This document shows positions 15,001 to 27,665 of a stretch of 64,000 bases of DNA, in pieces. A program made the translations under genes and the position numbers. The notes below the pieces were generated by a model. The model searched no databases, was not told where the DNA came from, and worked only from the letters and a program-made list of their open reading frames with translations. The stretch is taken from contig NC_066833.1 of the NCBI RefSeq assembly GCF_001640805.2, forward strand, positions 15,562,813 through 15,626,812. Direction: 5' to 3'. The DNA is from Lates calcarifer. Its lineage: Eukaryota > Chordata > Actinopteri > Centropomidae. The stretch's first letter is position 1, and every line of letters starts with the position of its first letter.

Positions 15001-18000
15001 CTATACAATGCTGTGATAAGCACCACCAGTGAATACAAGAAGAGGCAGTGATATGAGTGCTGACCTTAATGACAGATTTTTTTCTTATCTTCTGTTTTTC
15101 ATATACAGAAGGAGGGAGGGTACTAAGTTCCAACCGTGCCAATTCATTTTTTTCTCTTTCATCAAAATATGCCAATATATTTTCCCCACAAACATTTCTG
15201 GTCATTATCTATTCTACCAAAAAGTTTTGAGATTTTAGCATCTCCTGATTCACTTGGAAAATGCACCACAATGGGTACTTGTTGATCTTCTATACACACA
15301 TATCTTTTTTTAATCAACTCTCCCTCTATACTCTGAAAAGGAGGAATGAATTCCCTTCTAAAAAGAACGCCCTTCTGCAAATGGTTCTGTCCTAAAGAAC
15401 CAGAATCATGGAGATAGAGCCACAGTAATGGAAATTTTAATGATGCGATCAAACATGGGTCTGAATGCTCAAATTGCATCTCTGACAAATGATCAGCCAT
15501 CTAATAGAGAGGAAAAGACTACAAGCAATGGCTCTATACTGTGGTGTGCCACGCCATACATCTATTCTCTCCCACACTACAGCAACAAGGAACAGCAGGA
15601 TGCATTCATCTGATATCTGATTTTTTTATTACAGAGATTACATGGGGGATGGAACAATAAGCACAATAGGATTCACAATAGGATCTGTTCTTCATTTTGA
15701 AGAACAGAAAAATATTCAGGAGTTTCTCAGTGAGGACTCATTGCATAGAGCATGGAAATAAAATTAAAAAGATAGCACAATTGTGTCTAAGATCATTTTC
15801 TTGGTCAAAGTAAAGAAACAAGGACATGAGAGCAACAAAGGATTCGAGGATCATGACCAGGACACTGCAGTTACATCACATGTTCCTTATAAGCCTCCAG
15901 GACAACCCATCTGAAGACTGTCTGAAGTGTATTATAGAGTAGTACAGGTCCAGACTTACATGTTTCATCCTGGGATCCAGTGCAAAGCCTTTGGAGCTGG
16001 AACGGGCCATCAGGTGTCTCACTATGTGCTTGCATGCCTCTGATTTCCCAGAACCACTTTCACCACTACAAAGACAGAAAAATGTAGAATCTCTCATTCA
16101 TATTTTAGGCAAGTATTTTATTATTATCGCAGAGATGTGTACACATTTTATGAATAAATAAGTTGTAATGTATTGTATAATATAGTAAAAGGGAGATCTT
16201 GCTCTATCATATACCATATGATTTTTAAACAAGGGTACAGTAACCTGGCTTGAATCAAGACAAACAAGGAAGCCAAAAGTAGGCATAAAAGGCAAAATTA
16301 ACAAGGCAAAAATCAAGCAACATTGTGTGTTGTACTGCTCTACATGTCTCAGGAGAATAGGTGTGATGCTTTAGTCATCCTACTTGTCACCTCAGTGACA
16401 TGTCTCCACCCACCTGACATCACCTGTTAAGGGACCCTTTTCCATCAAATTTTCTCTTTCTCTTTCTCACACCACTAGTACTGCTCTACTGACCACCACT
16501 TTTCACACGCTGTTACCGCCACAATTTACCTGACACTGGAGGCCTGTTTTTAATTTGGCATTGAGTGGATATTAAAATCTGACATAAGGTACCTCTACAG
16601 TACATGCTCTGACACTCACCGGCATGCAGAGAGTTGAGACTGGCATAGTAACACCAAGCAGATGGCTTCAGAAGGTCAGAAGCCCTTACTAATGACCGCA
16701 GTGCGCTGTGGTGCACTGTTTGTCTGTGAGTATGTGTGTTGCTATATTTCCTACTAATGGCCCTGCTGAGTGTGAGGTCTAAAGGCCTTTTCACTGTCTT
16801 TTCATTTACCAGTTTATATTAGATTTCAAGGGCATTTTGCTAGAGCACTAGCCTCGAGGGATCATGGCCGCTGATTGCCTGTAAACGTGTAGAAGTGTGT
16901 GGGTGTGTGTGTACTTAAGTGTATGTGTGAGGAGACACAGAGTTAACAGAAAGCTTGAACAAAAGAGAAATAAGGAGAGACAGAGTACAATAGGAAGAGA
17001 ATCAAGGAAATGAGAGCATGTGTACACATGCAAATGCACATTACAACATCCCTACATGCTGGTATGTTTGTGTGTGACTGTGTGTGTGAATGAGATAGAG
17101 ATGAACTCTCTGCCAGATTTGTTACAACTCAGTGGGAATGTCACTCGAGAGCCGGAAGAGAATTTAACTGCAATCAGGGAGCTGCCTCCGTCCAGCAGAG
17201 GACAAAGAACAAAACGCTGCAATGCTTCCAGCAAACATTCATCTCTCTGTGAACACTGAACAGGTCTGCAGCTCGGCTCAGGCTGAGAGCTATTAATCTC
17301 ACGGGGAGTGTTTAACAGGTGTGTGGCAGAGGGGGATGGACAAACCAGGTGGACAGCTGAACTTGAAAACATTTTTGTCTCAGAATCCCAAGGCATAAAG
17401 TTCAGTGTCTGTATGTTGAAGGAAGTGGGTGTACCTTAAGATAAAACACTGCGGACGTCTCTCCTGCAGCATCATGTGGTAAGCTCGCTCTGCTGAGGAG
17501 AAGATGTGAGGGGGCAGAGAGGAGCAGAGACGACCTGTGGAGCTCAGATACAGCTGACTCACCTGAGAAAGAGATAGAAAGAGAGGGGAGAAAGAGAAAA
17601 AGGGAGAGAGAGAGAGAGAGAGAGACATTTAATCAAAACACTGGATTACAAACTTATGTAACAGTGACAAACACCTGCACTAAGCAACACAGATGCATTT
17701 AACTTTACATACCTGTGTGTCCAGCTCACTAACAAGGTGTAGATTACTACTAATTATAACCATGTGATGATGTAGAAATGATGAAACTTGAAAAAGTTGC
17801 ACAATGTATGCCCAGGGAGGGTTAAATAAGGAATTAGTCCTAGTTCTAAATTCAGTGTATCAGACGGTGAAGCCTCAGTTGTTTATAATACTGAACTGTG
17901 AGGCAACACAGCAGATGTGTGCTAGTGATGTGTTTGTGACTATGGAAAAGAATGGGCAATGGACCACCAGACCAGAAGAGGTGACAGACGGCCAGCAGAT

Positions 18001-20454
18001 CACACATGTTGTGACATATGTCCTTCTTACACTGGCTCCTCCCTGCTCCTCTGCACACCCTCAGTTGGGCATAGATGCCTGGAGTGAATCCAGACACAGA
18101 CAGGAATGGGACAGCCAGAAGGGGCTTGGCATCATTCTGTCATGGCAGTGGAAGATGTCTCCTCCTCCATTCAACCCCTCCTGGGCCCACATGGGCAAGC
18201 ACTAACCTGGCATGTATTCGGCTATTTCAAAATGAAACCCACTATTTAAGATAAGGTGACACACCTTGTTGAATTAAAGAACCAGAACCTTGTCAATCAT
18301 TCACTGACAGTCTAGTCTTGCTGTAGAATGTAACATATGCTGCTTTCACCAATAGTGTTTTTTGAAATTAATTCATTATACTGTAGAGGTAGAGTAATAA
18401 TGTTCCTGAGTGTGTGCATCTAGCTAAACTGGATCCCTCTATTTCCTGGCTGGTGCAGAGTCAGCCTTATCTTAGCCTTAGCTGTGTATCACTGACAGGA
18501 AGACTGCATTATTTATCAGCCATGGGGTCCATTTCATCTGTTTATGCCTTGCTCATTGTACAGCAAACATGCCTCCTTTATGGTATGATTTTGCATGATC
18601 AGTACCATGCATAGCTTTCCTAGTATGAAGTCTGGCAGGGATCATAGTATACTTAGACCCTGCAAATTCAACATCAGGAGAACTAAGTTTGGCATATCTT
18701 GTAAGCCTATGTGAAATGTAGGCCATTTAGACAAATGCTTACCAAAGTGGAATAGATTGGCAGCTCTTTATTTGGATTGACCAGCAGAAGGATGTGTCCA
18801 ATGTAAGTCTACAAGAGAGCAGAAAAAACACATGTGAGTCATCTTCATCCCAGTAACTCAGCTGAAAACCATGAAGTTCACACAGTACCATAAAAGATTT
18901 ATCTTTTGGGTTTGAGGGGGCACAGTTTGACAGACTGTTTAGACATACACACTGCTGGGTTATAATTACTTACAGACTGCCCAAAGCTAACACTGACCTG
19001 AAAACAGAAGTGCTGTCCCACTCTTTCCTTAACATCAATATTCATGGAAGTGATCATCTCTATTACCATAAGAATATGGTAAACTCATGGCAAAAAAAAG
19101 GTCAAGGTCCAAAGGTCCCTTACCTTCAATGATAACCTCAATAATGACCTTTCTCCAATGAAAATATCAAACCTGCCCTCCCACACAGAGTACACACAAA
19201 CCCCAAGCCATTTAGACAAAAATAACCAACTGCCAATTTCTGACCCTTTCCACTAAACTGCTAACACTCTGTTTCTCACAAAGACTCCTGGAAGCTATTT
19301 GAAAGCTCACACTGTCCCCTGGGAAAGCACAGGCATTGCTAACATTCTGTAACATGCTGCTCTGTCCTTAGGCCCTGGCTCAAGGTTAATGACTTGAACA
19401 AATTCCCACTGCTTGCAGACATAGAGGAAAATTCTCCCAACTGTCCTAGCGTTCTGTGGTTTTAACTGTTCAAACCCACCTAAAAATAGTGAGCCACTTG
19501 CCCTCACTAACTCTTTCATCACATGCTTGTCAATAACCCAGCCTTCATCATTGTCTTTTCTCATATTCGTCCCCCAGTTTCTTGCCGCTCTCCTCAGGGG
19601 TTTAGTGGTACACTGGTCCTTCTATCCTGGCAGAAGGCAGCAGATCACTCATCAAAGCTCCATCTCTGACCACCCTGCTGGGAGCATATGGAGCGTTCAC
19701 TGCTTTTGTCCATTCCCCGTTTCTGTCCTTCAAAACGTCTACTTTGTTCACCTCTTCCTTGAAATTCCCTCTATTACTGTATGTATGCAAGATCAACCAC
19801 ATTAGATAGACACAGGTAAGAAGGGTCATTTAAGTTGCAAGTTGCAAGTTGCAAGCCATTATTTGGGTTTTCCTGGCTTAATATCATCTTTGCAACAAAG
19901 AAAATTGAACATTACTGTGCCCTGTGCACACATGACTCATACAGGATTCATACAAAATCAGATCAGGTGTGCTCAGATATACCTGTGGTAGCTGACCTTT
20001 GTCATCTCACTCTTCTTTCTTTTCACCAGTTTTTCCAAATGGTAAGTACTCAGTCCTTATTATGCTGAATTCTAATTGTTTCTCTTTTCATTATCCACCA
20101 CTCTACTTCCCTTTATTGTCATCCCCTTGTCTGTGTCCCCTGCTGAGGCTAACCCTACTGTCTGTCGCCCATCTGGGTTTCTATAATAACAGACTAACAG
20201 ACTGCCTCTTCACAGAAGAGTGAACCAAATAGCTTCACATTGATCTAGTTCCAGTCTTTATGGAGCTCAGTCCCAATGGAGAAGTATGGGCCAGACCACA
20301 GTTTTAAAGGAGTGGGGAAAATGACAGGAATATGAAATTGACCATTGTTGGAGATGGTAAGAGGGTATTTTACTCTTAAATATAGTTATGGATTTATCTT
20401 TCAAATTGATCTAAATGGTATTGATTTTGCAATTGTCACCAGTCTATGTATGCA

Positions 20455-20486
<32 letters not shown>

Positions 20487-23400
20487 GAAACTATTGACCA
20501 CCAGTCACTGGACTGTAGCAGTAGTCATGGGTCACAAATACAAATATCATTTCCACAATAGGTTTTAGAGATTGAGGAGATACAGTATGTGTGATGCACT
20601 GTGTGACATTTATATAAAGAGAGTATACTACATGTACATATGCTAGAAGGAAACCCATGGTGGTGCTCATGGGTATGAAGTATGTGAAATGTGATTTAAA
20701 CATCTCATCCTGAAATTCCCAAGCCATTAACACCACAACACTCCAACACAAATAAACAACTAGAGTGAAGAGTGAAGTCTTACATAGATTTGGTCATTGC
20801 CAAAGCGCTTCTGCATCTCATAGAGCAGACTGCTGTCCGTCAGCTCACTAAGGGATGCCAAGTCGTCATTGGGTGCTGGAGGCATCAGCTTGACCTGAGG
20901 AAAATGCAGGTCAAGAGTTAAAAGGAACATGCCATTATAAGGTGACTGCAAAATTAAAATGAATTTCTTTCATAATCTACCGAGATACTTGGGATTATCT
21001 GTGCTCTACTACAGTATCAAAATGTGTTTTTTGTGCAAAAGGGGCTATAAGAAGACAAGGTACCTGCTCTAGTTTGCTAGCTCCAGAGCTAAAGGGGCCA
21101 TCTAGGCTGTTGTCCTGGGAGGGCTGTCCACTCAATGCTCCACCTGCCTCTCTGAACATGGCACATTTCTCCAGAAGACTGTCCCGCTTAGAGATAGACA
21201 AACCCAAGGGGTTCCTGCATTTAGTAGTCATGGAAATGGAGGAAACAGTAGGTGGACAGACAGGAGGCAGGTTCAGGGCAATGTGGTGGATGAGAGAAAA
21301 GGAAAAAAAAATATTCAGAATCTATGTGGTAACCGTAAAACAACAGTTGTGCTTATGAAACTGTCAACCCACAGGTTTTTGACGGGTGTGGTGAGGTCGT
21401 GTGACCCGCCATCATAACGTTGGTCTGTGGACGGCAGAGGAGCTGAGGGGTCTTTCAGTCTCTGCAGCCAGCTCTCCTCTGCGTTCAGAAGCATATCAGC
21501 TATAGGCTCTGATGCGGCAATGTCTGGTGAAAGGACACACAGGACAGGTTAATCAGCCAATCTGAGTTTAATTATAGACTAAAGCTTCCAAAATGTCAAA
21601 TGTGTATGCTCCAAAATGGATATCCTCACTATTCTCTACGACTTGCATGGTTATCTCCATACTGTAAAGACACTGGTGAAAGAGACTGAGATTATGGTGA
21701 TATTGTTAGTTCAAAAGCATAATATTCTCTGCTGTGAAACAACCCTTCTGTTCTCCTGTCTTTCGCCATGTCAGCCCCTCACAATCTGTGTGGATGAGCC
21801 TGCACTGGTGCAGAATGTAAACCCCACTGTGGATCAATCCAACTGTGCTTAAGAAGAAGAGGAGTTAAGATCCTCCCTCTCTGTAATGAGGTCTAACAGG
21901 GCACAAGGGAGGGGAATGGCTTCATCCTGTCTTTTTATTTCTCTGTGACTGACAACCCCCTAGACTCCCATCTCGTGCTCTGTCTTTCTTTCGTCATGTG
22001 ACTGCTTAAAGAGGGGTGCAGGGTCTACAAGTGAAAAAGAGGGGGGTTGTGTCAGTCTCTAATGGCTTGTCTCACGTCTTTACAAAGCCTATTCTATTGA
22101 TTAAGGCTGGAGTGAGGCAGCCAGAGGTGAGATGAAGACACAGGAGTAAATGGTTAGAGGCAGCTGTGATATTCTAGGTAGAACCCTCTCTATGACACAT
22201 TTCATCACCATCACACAAAAGACACTGCTAACATTTATAGTGACTACACTGCAGTCTTCAGCAGCCCAGTTCAATGGGTGGCCTTATAGTGACTTTGTTC
22301 AGGTTTGAGATGCAAGGAGTTCTACCCCTGCTGTGTCCCTGTGTGTGTGGGGAGGAAATTTGGAAGACTGATCAGGATCATAAGCCAATAACTGCAAAAA
22401 CTTTATAAGTTACCTAAAACCAAATTAAATTTAGGAGGGTGGGATTTAAAGGGCACCTATAAATACAATATCACTGTAGGAGTGGGGAATATTTTTCAGA
22501 TGGTATTTATATCACTTTGCGATTTGGAAGAATTTATTTATTTATGTCTTTCCTGATATCTGGTGCCAAGCATACAGTAATTGTCTTATTTTGGACATCC
22601 TCTGTTGATCCTCTGTGCGTCCATTATTTTAAAAAGTACAATTCACACTCTTGGCTGATATGCTTACTTTATGCCCATTAGCAAATTCATCACACCAGCC
22701 TCTTATGGTTACTGATAACACCCAAATTTAATCAGTGCATATATGTGTGTACAGGCAAGAATGAGGTGCTAATGTTTTCTTTCATTAAGAAATGCGTTCT
22801 CTCTTGAAGATAACACTCTGATGCGCACAGATAGGCTCACCAGAGACTGATTATGAGGGAGCCTTATTCGCTGTGTGTGTGTGTGAGCTTATGTTTTATA
22901 TCATCATAGTTATTAATGCATTTGAAAAGGCTCAGCTGAATAAGTCAAAATCCATTTTTCAGCTTCTTTGCTCCATTACCTCCTGCTTGCTAAAACATGC
23001 TTTCTCATTCTACCTGCACTATTTGTGTGTCTGTGTGTATTTGTGTGAATACATGAATGCGTTACCTGAAGGCTTGTCTTGGTTGCAGTTCAACAGAGTC
23101 GGGTTCGCCCCATGTCTCAGGAGCTGGCTAACGATGCTTGTCTGTAAGAGATGGGAGAAATATCCACATCAATCTTTTTTATTTAACTGCACCTTCTCTC
23201 AATACACCAATATGTCAACTGAAAAGCATGTCATAGCAGATTTCTAATGTTTTTATTTTTTTTGTCGGAAGACCCTCCTGGTAAAGGTCTTAAGAATTAA
23301 GGTGATGATATATACAGTGTATGTCACGCATGACATGTCTGTACAAGTGTTGCCCCAGACTGAGGAGATCCTTTAATAATGGGTCTATCTTCTGTCACAT

Positions 23401-26400
23401 GTCACAGTGGAAGAACCCTCTAGTCATCTACCCTCATTTCTAAAGTGACATGGGATGTCACCTCTGTCTTCTGTTGTTCTGTCTCCATTTCACCTTAAAA
23501 CTGTGCGCACACAGGCTACATTCTGACTTGTTGTCCTTTCCCTCTCATTACTCTCTTATTTTCAGTCTGTCTACACTCTCTCTTTTACCACCCCAATTTG
23601 TCTCTGCAGATTGACTGCTGTATCGAATTCAAGAAGTGTATGCACTATGTGATCTGTGAATACTGATTTATGATTAGTGTGTGATGTGCTGTCATATCTG
23701 AAGTGTGATTCGATTTATGGATAATAGACAAAGGTCTTCTACATCATTTCTTGGTAATGTAGGAGAGATGACATGACTCAGAGGCGGTCTCAGCAGCTCA
23801 ATAAACATAAAGAGATCAGTCATTGCAAAACGTAAATGAAATGACTTTGGCTAATAATTATACACAAGGAGCTACACAACCAGAGCTAATTCTAGGGGAA
23901 TATTCTTGTGAAATAATAAACCCAAAACATCCCCTTCCAGGGTTCTGTTTTCAGACTCATATTTAGCTTCAATGCAATGAAACACTGTTTAAAGAATGAG
24001 CTCTATACTGTCTTCACTACCATGGAAATACTTACATTACACTTCAACATACTGCATTTCCATCTTTTTATTAGTGCATACAGTATATTAAACAGCAAGT
24101 ATATATATATGCATATATAATTATGCTTGAGCTACCTTACTAGGTGGCAAAACAAAATATAAATGTGTCTAAAGTAGTTTTCCTGATTACTTTTTTCAGT
24201 TTACTGCATCATAAAGGCTTCCCAGAGACAAGAGTAAAATCAGAGTAGAAACCTCTTAACTCAATTTTTTTTCCTATATATCAATTCTATTGGTCAACCT
24301 TTACATCTGTCTGTAGATTTTAAGTTTTAAGTATTAAGTCTGACTCCCAGGGTCCAATTATTGTTTTATTTCCTGTACCAACACAAATTTTGGATATACA
24401 TGGTTTTGCCCCACAGCTACCAGAGGAGAGTGACTTAGCACATTCAGCAGACTGGCTCTGACCAATGCCAACAGCTGTTCACTTATGAGTCTACAGCATC
24501 TCGACTGCCCACAAACCCTGTCAGCTGCACTAACACCCTATAAATACTAACAACACGTCAGTACCACCACAAGATCTGAACTCTTCAATGGGTCAAAGTT
24601 TACAGGAGGACCAGGAAAAGGTTGTGAGTACACAGGGTTCAGCGGGGCCAAAGTAACCTCACCTAACCGAATTAAAGCTGACGTACATTCAGATATTTCT
24701 TGGTAAGGACCCAAATGTCCTTTTAACAATATATTTCAGATATGAAAATTAATCTTAAGATTAACACTAAAGTGCCTTAGAATGTTTTACTGTTAATAAA
24801 CCTTGTGGTTGGCATATCACCACAGCCTTCATGTGCAACTTCACAATGAAAAAAAAGTGAATTAATCCAGTCCCAGTAGTGTTGTATCTTAACATCCTGT
24901 CATTTTTGTTTGAAAATCCAACACAGGTCTATTTAAAAATTCTTCCCTCAAGAGGACACAATTTAAAATCCCCTAACTCAAACAAGGGAAGCCAAGAGCC
25001 AAGGTCTAACTTATCGCAAGACCGAGAGAGGGAAGCTTAATTAGCTGCAGTAATAGGGTCATACATCTTCTTAAAGGGTCAGTCCAGTGTGTATGCCACA
25101 CTGCAGAAGGGGTCTTTGGGTTTAATGTACCAGCTAGTGTTACAGTTGCCAGCCAATGTTTCTAGGCAACAGTTTACTTCTGCCTCATATCAGCAGAACC
25201 ATACTTTACTGAATACATGCACACATCTTGAACCTACAATGTCCTGTGTTACTGACGTGTCATTGTCAGCTGTGAGGGAATGGTGGCGTGTGTTAAGAAG
25301 GCTCAGGGTTTAGTTGGTATGCAGGAGGCAAAGCACCGGCACTAGTGAACAGCCAATGGCCGAAGTGATTTAACACTGCAAGGGAAACCTAATCGATTCT
25401 CCAATCCTCTAGACTGCCACTCTGAAGTCAGATGCACTTATATATCACACACACATACACACACACACACACACACACAAAGAGAGAGAGAGAGTCTGGA
25501 GGAAGATTTGTACATTTGTAAGTTCCACTGATCAACTATCATCTGATCAACTAACAACTGGATGAAGGAATCGTTTGAGAGGAAAGAGAGAAAAAAAATG
25601 CAGCAGATCTGTATGAATGACAGAAATAAGCTGTGAGGTAACAGAAATAATTTTGAAAATACATGCCAGTGGGGGAAAAAAAACACGCCTTGAGGGTAAA
25701 TGAACCAAAGTAGTAGAGAGCGACTCTAAATACCAAATGATTAAATTCTCTCTGTCAGCAGCCAAGCACACAGCCCAGAAATGTAATTAAATATCCAGTT
25801 GGGTCAGCAAGATCTGAATGTGATCACTTCCCTTCCTTCATAGTTGGACCACTCCCAAACTACCAGATCCCATCGCTCCAACAGCTCACCTCCACCCCAT
25901 CTGGAAATCAATCTGCTTTCCTCTAAGAGAGACCATTAAACTGCTCATCTAAAATGCTGTAACAAATGCATATGCAGTGCTCCTCTGTGCCAGCGGTTTG
26001 ACTGTTTCTGATCAATAGGCCCAAAAAGAGCAGTTTATCAGAGAGCATGCAGGGTAACTGGAGGCAAGTTGCTCTGAGGAACAATCCATCAATAATTTCC
26101 TCATTATTTCCATTAATGACTGCAATCACATGGGATCGATACAGCTAGATGAGTTGAAATTGGGGACTTCTTCATTAACGACAAAAACATTCTGACAATT
26201 TGTTTTGCATCTGTGAGTTACCTGTCCGTATTTAGCAGCCAGGTGGAGAGGGGTCCAGAAGTTGTCGTCAGCAGGATGGGGGTCCGCTCCACTCTCCAGC
26301 AACACAGACACCACTTCTCTGTAACCACTGGCACAGGCTATGTGGAGCTTCAGAAAGAGAGAGAACCAAAGAGAGGTTAGGACAGCAAAAAATAAAAAGC

Positions 26401-27634
26401 TACAGTATCTGGTAAAGACTGAGTTGAAGAACGAGAATAAATAACTGATGGAAGGGGAGAGAGACAAAAAGGTCAATTCTTTACCACCTACCAGAGTGAC
26501 CCCATCATCATTGGGCTGGCTAAGGTTTCCACCTGTGGCTACAAGCTGTCTAACATCAGACAACATGGTGCTGGGTCTCTGCGTCTTCATTGCATGCATA
26601 GATGACACATCCACACCTATAAATCACAAACACAAATGACACTCTAATGCTACAATATGTACTCAGTTGTCAAGTGTAAAAACATTTTGGGAAATACTCA
26701 TTCACTTTCTTGTGAGAATATCACTGACATATTATTGTGTAAAACACAAAGCTTGGATGCAGGAGATGGTTAGCTTTCTTAGCATAGAGAAACAAATGGG
26801 CCTAAACCAATAAAGATCACTAATTAACATGTTTGTTCATTTAATCTGTACAACCCCCCACCCCAAAACCAAGGTCTGGTACATACAGAGTCCTCATACA
26901 GTGTCCCAGTCCATGACTTGAATGATTCAAGTCCAACTTGTCTACTGGGCTGTCACAGACATACAGAGGCCAAGGGCATCCAATACTATCAAGATCAATG
27001 CACTGTCCAGTGGACCTGACTTCAGTTGCTGTAATTCTCTGGATTGATTATCTATCAATCTATACTTGACTGTGATAAGCTCTAGGGCACTAACTAATGG
27101 GAATTTTCCAAATAGACTAGTTGTATCAGTTAATCAATAAATTTGCCTTTGCAAACACACAAGAGCCCCGAGGTTTACAGCTATTTGAGACATGCTCATA
27201 TGATCAATAACATAACAGAAAAGAATACCTGTGCCAACATTTACATGTAGTACAACAGTATTACATGAAACTCAAGCAGCTCAGCTTTTGCAGCAAGGAC
27301 AATAAGAGGGTAAACAGAATTTCTATTGTGGTAGACCACAACTGTCTTTCTCCTCCTTTATCCCTGATGTAGAGACACATGGACAGTCTGTCTCTCCCAC
27401 AAGCACACAAACTTGATGGGGATAGAGGGCATGCAACCAAGTTGCTATAGCAACAGAAGCTGAGTGAGCCTGTGTGAGTTAAGAGTGTGTTTCATGGTGG
27501 CAAAGCACAGCGCAATGGGGGGCGGTATCGGGGGAGCTGAAGGTAGGCAGGAGGAAAGAGATCACCACAGGGGCTGGCAGACAGAAGCAGAGAAAAGTCT
27601 CAAAAAAATCTGTGGCCAGGGAGTTAGAGAGTGA

Positions 27635-27665
<31 letters not shown>

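Noticed and set aside
17804..18205. 133-codon plus-strand ORF
   Set aside because: Lies in a MYO16 intron, with no recognisable domain, no splice partners and no coding-like periodicity that I can see. Length is compatible with chance.
24547..24729. Minus-strand ORF as a missing MYO16 exon
   Set aside because: Exons 6 and 7 already join in phase without it, and the peptide does not match MYO16.
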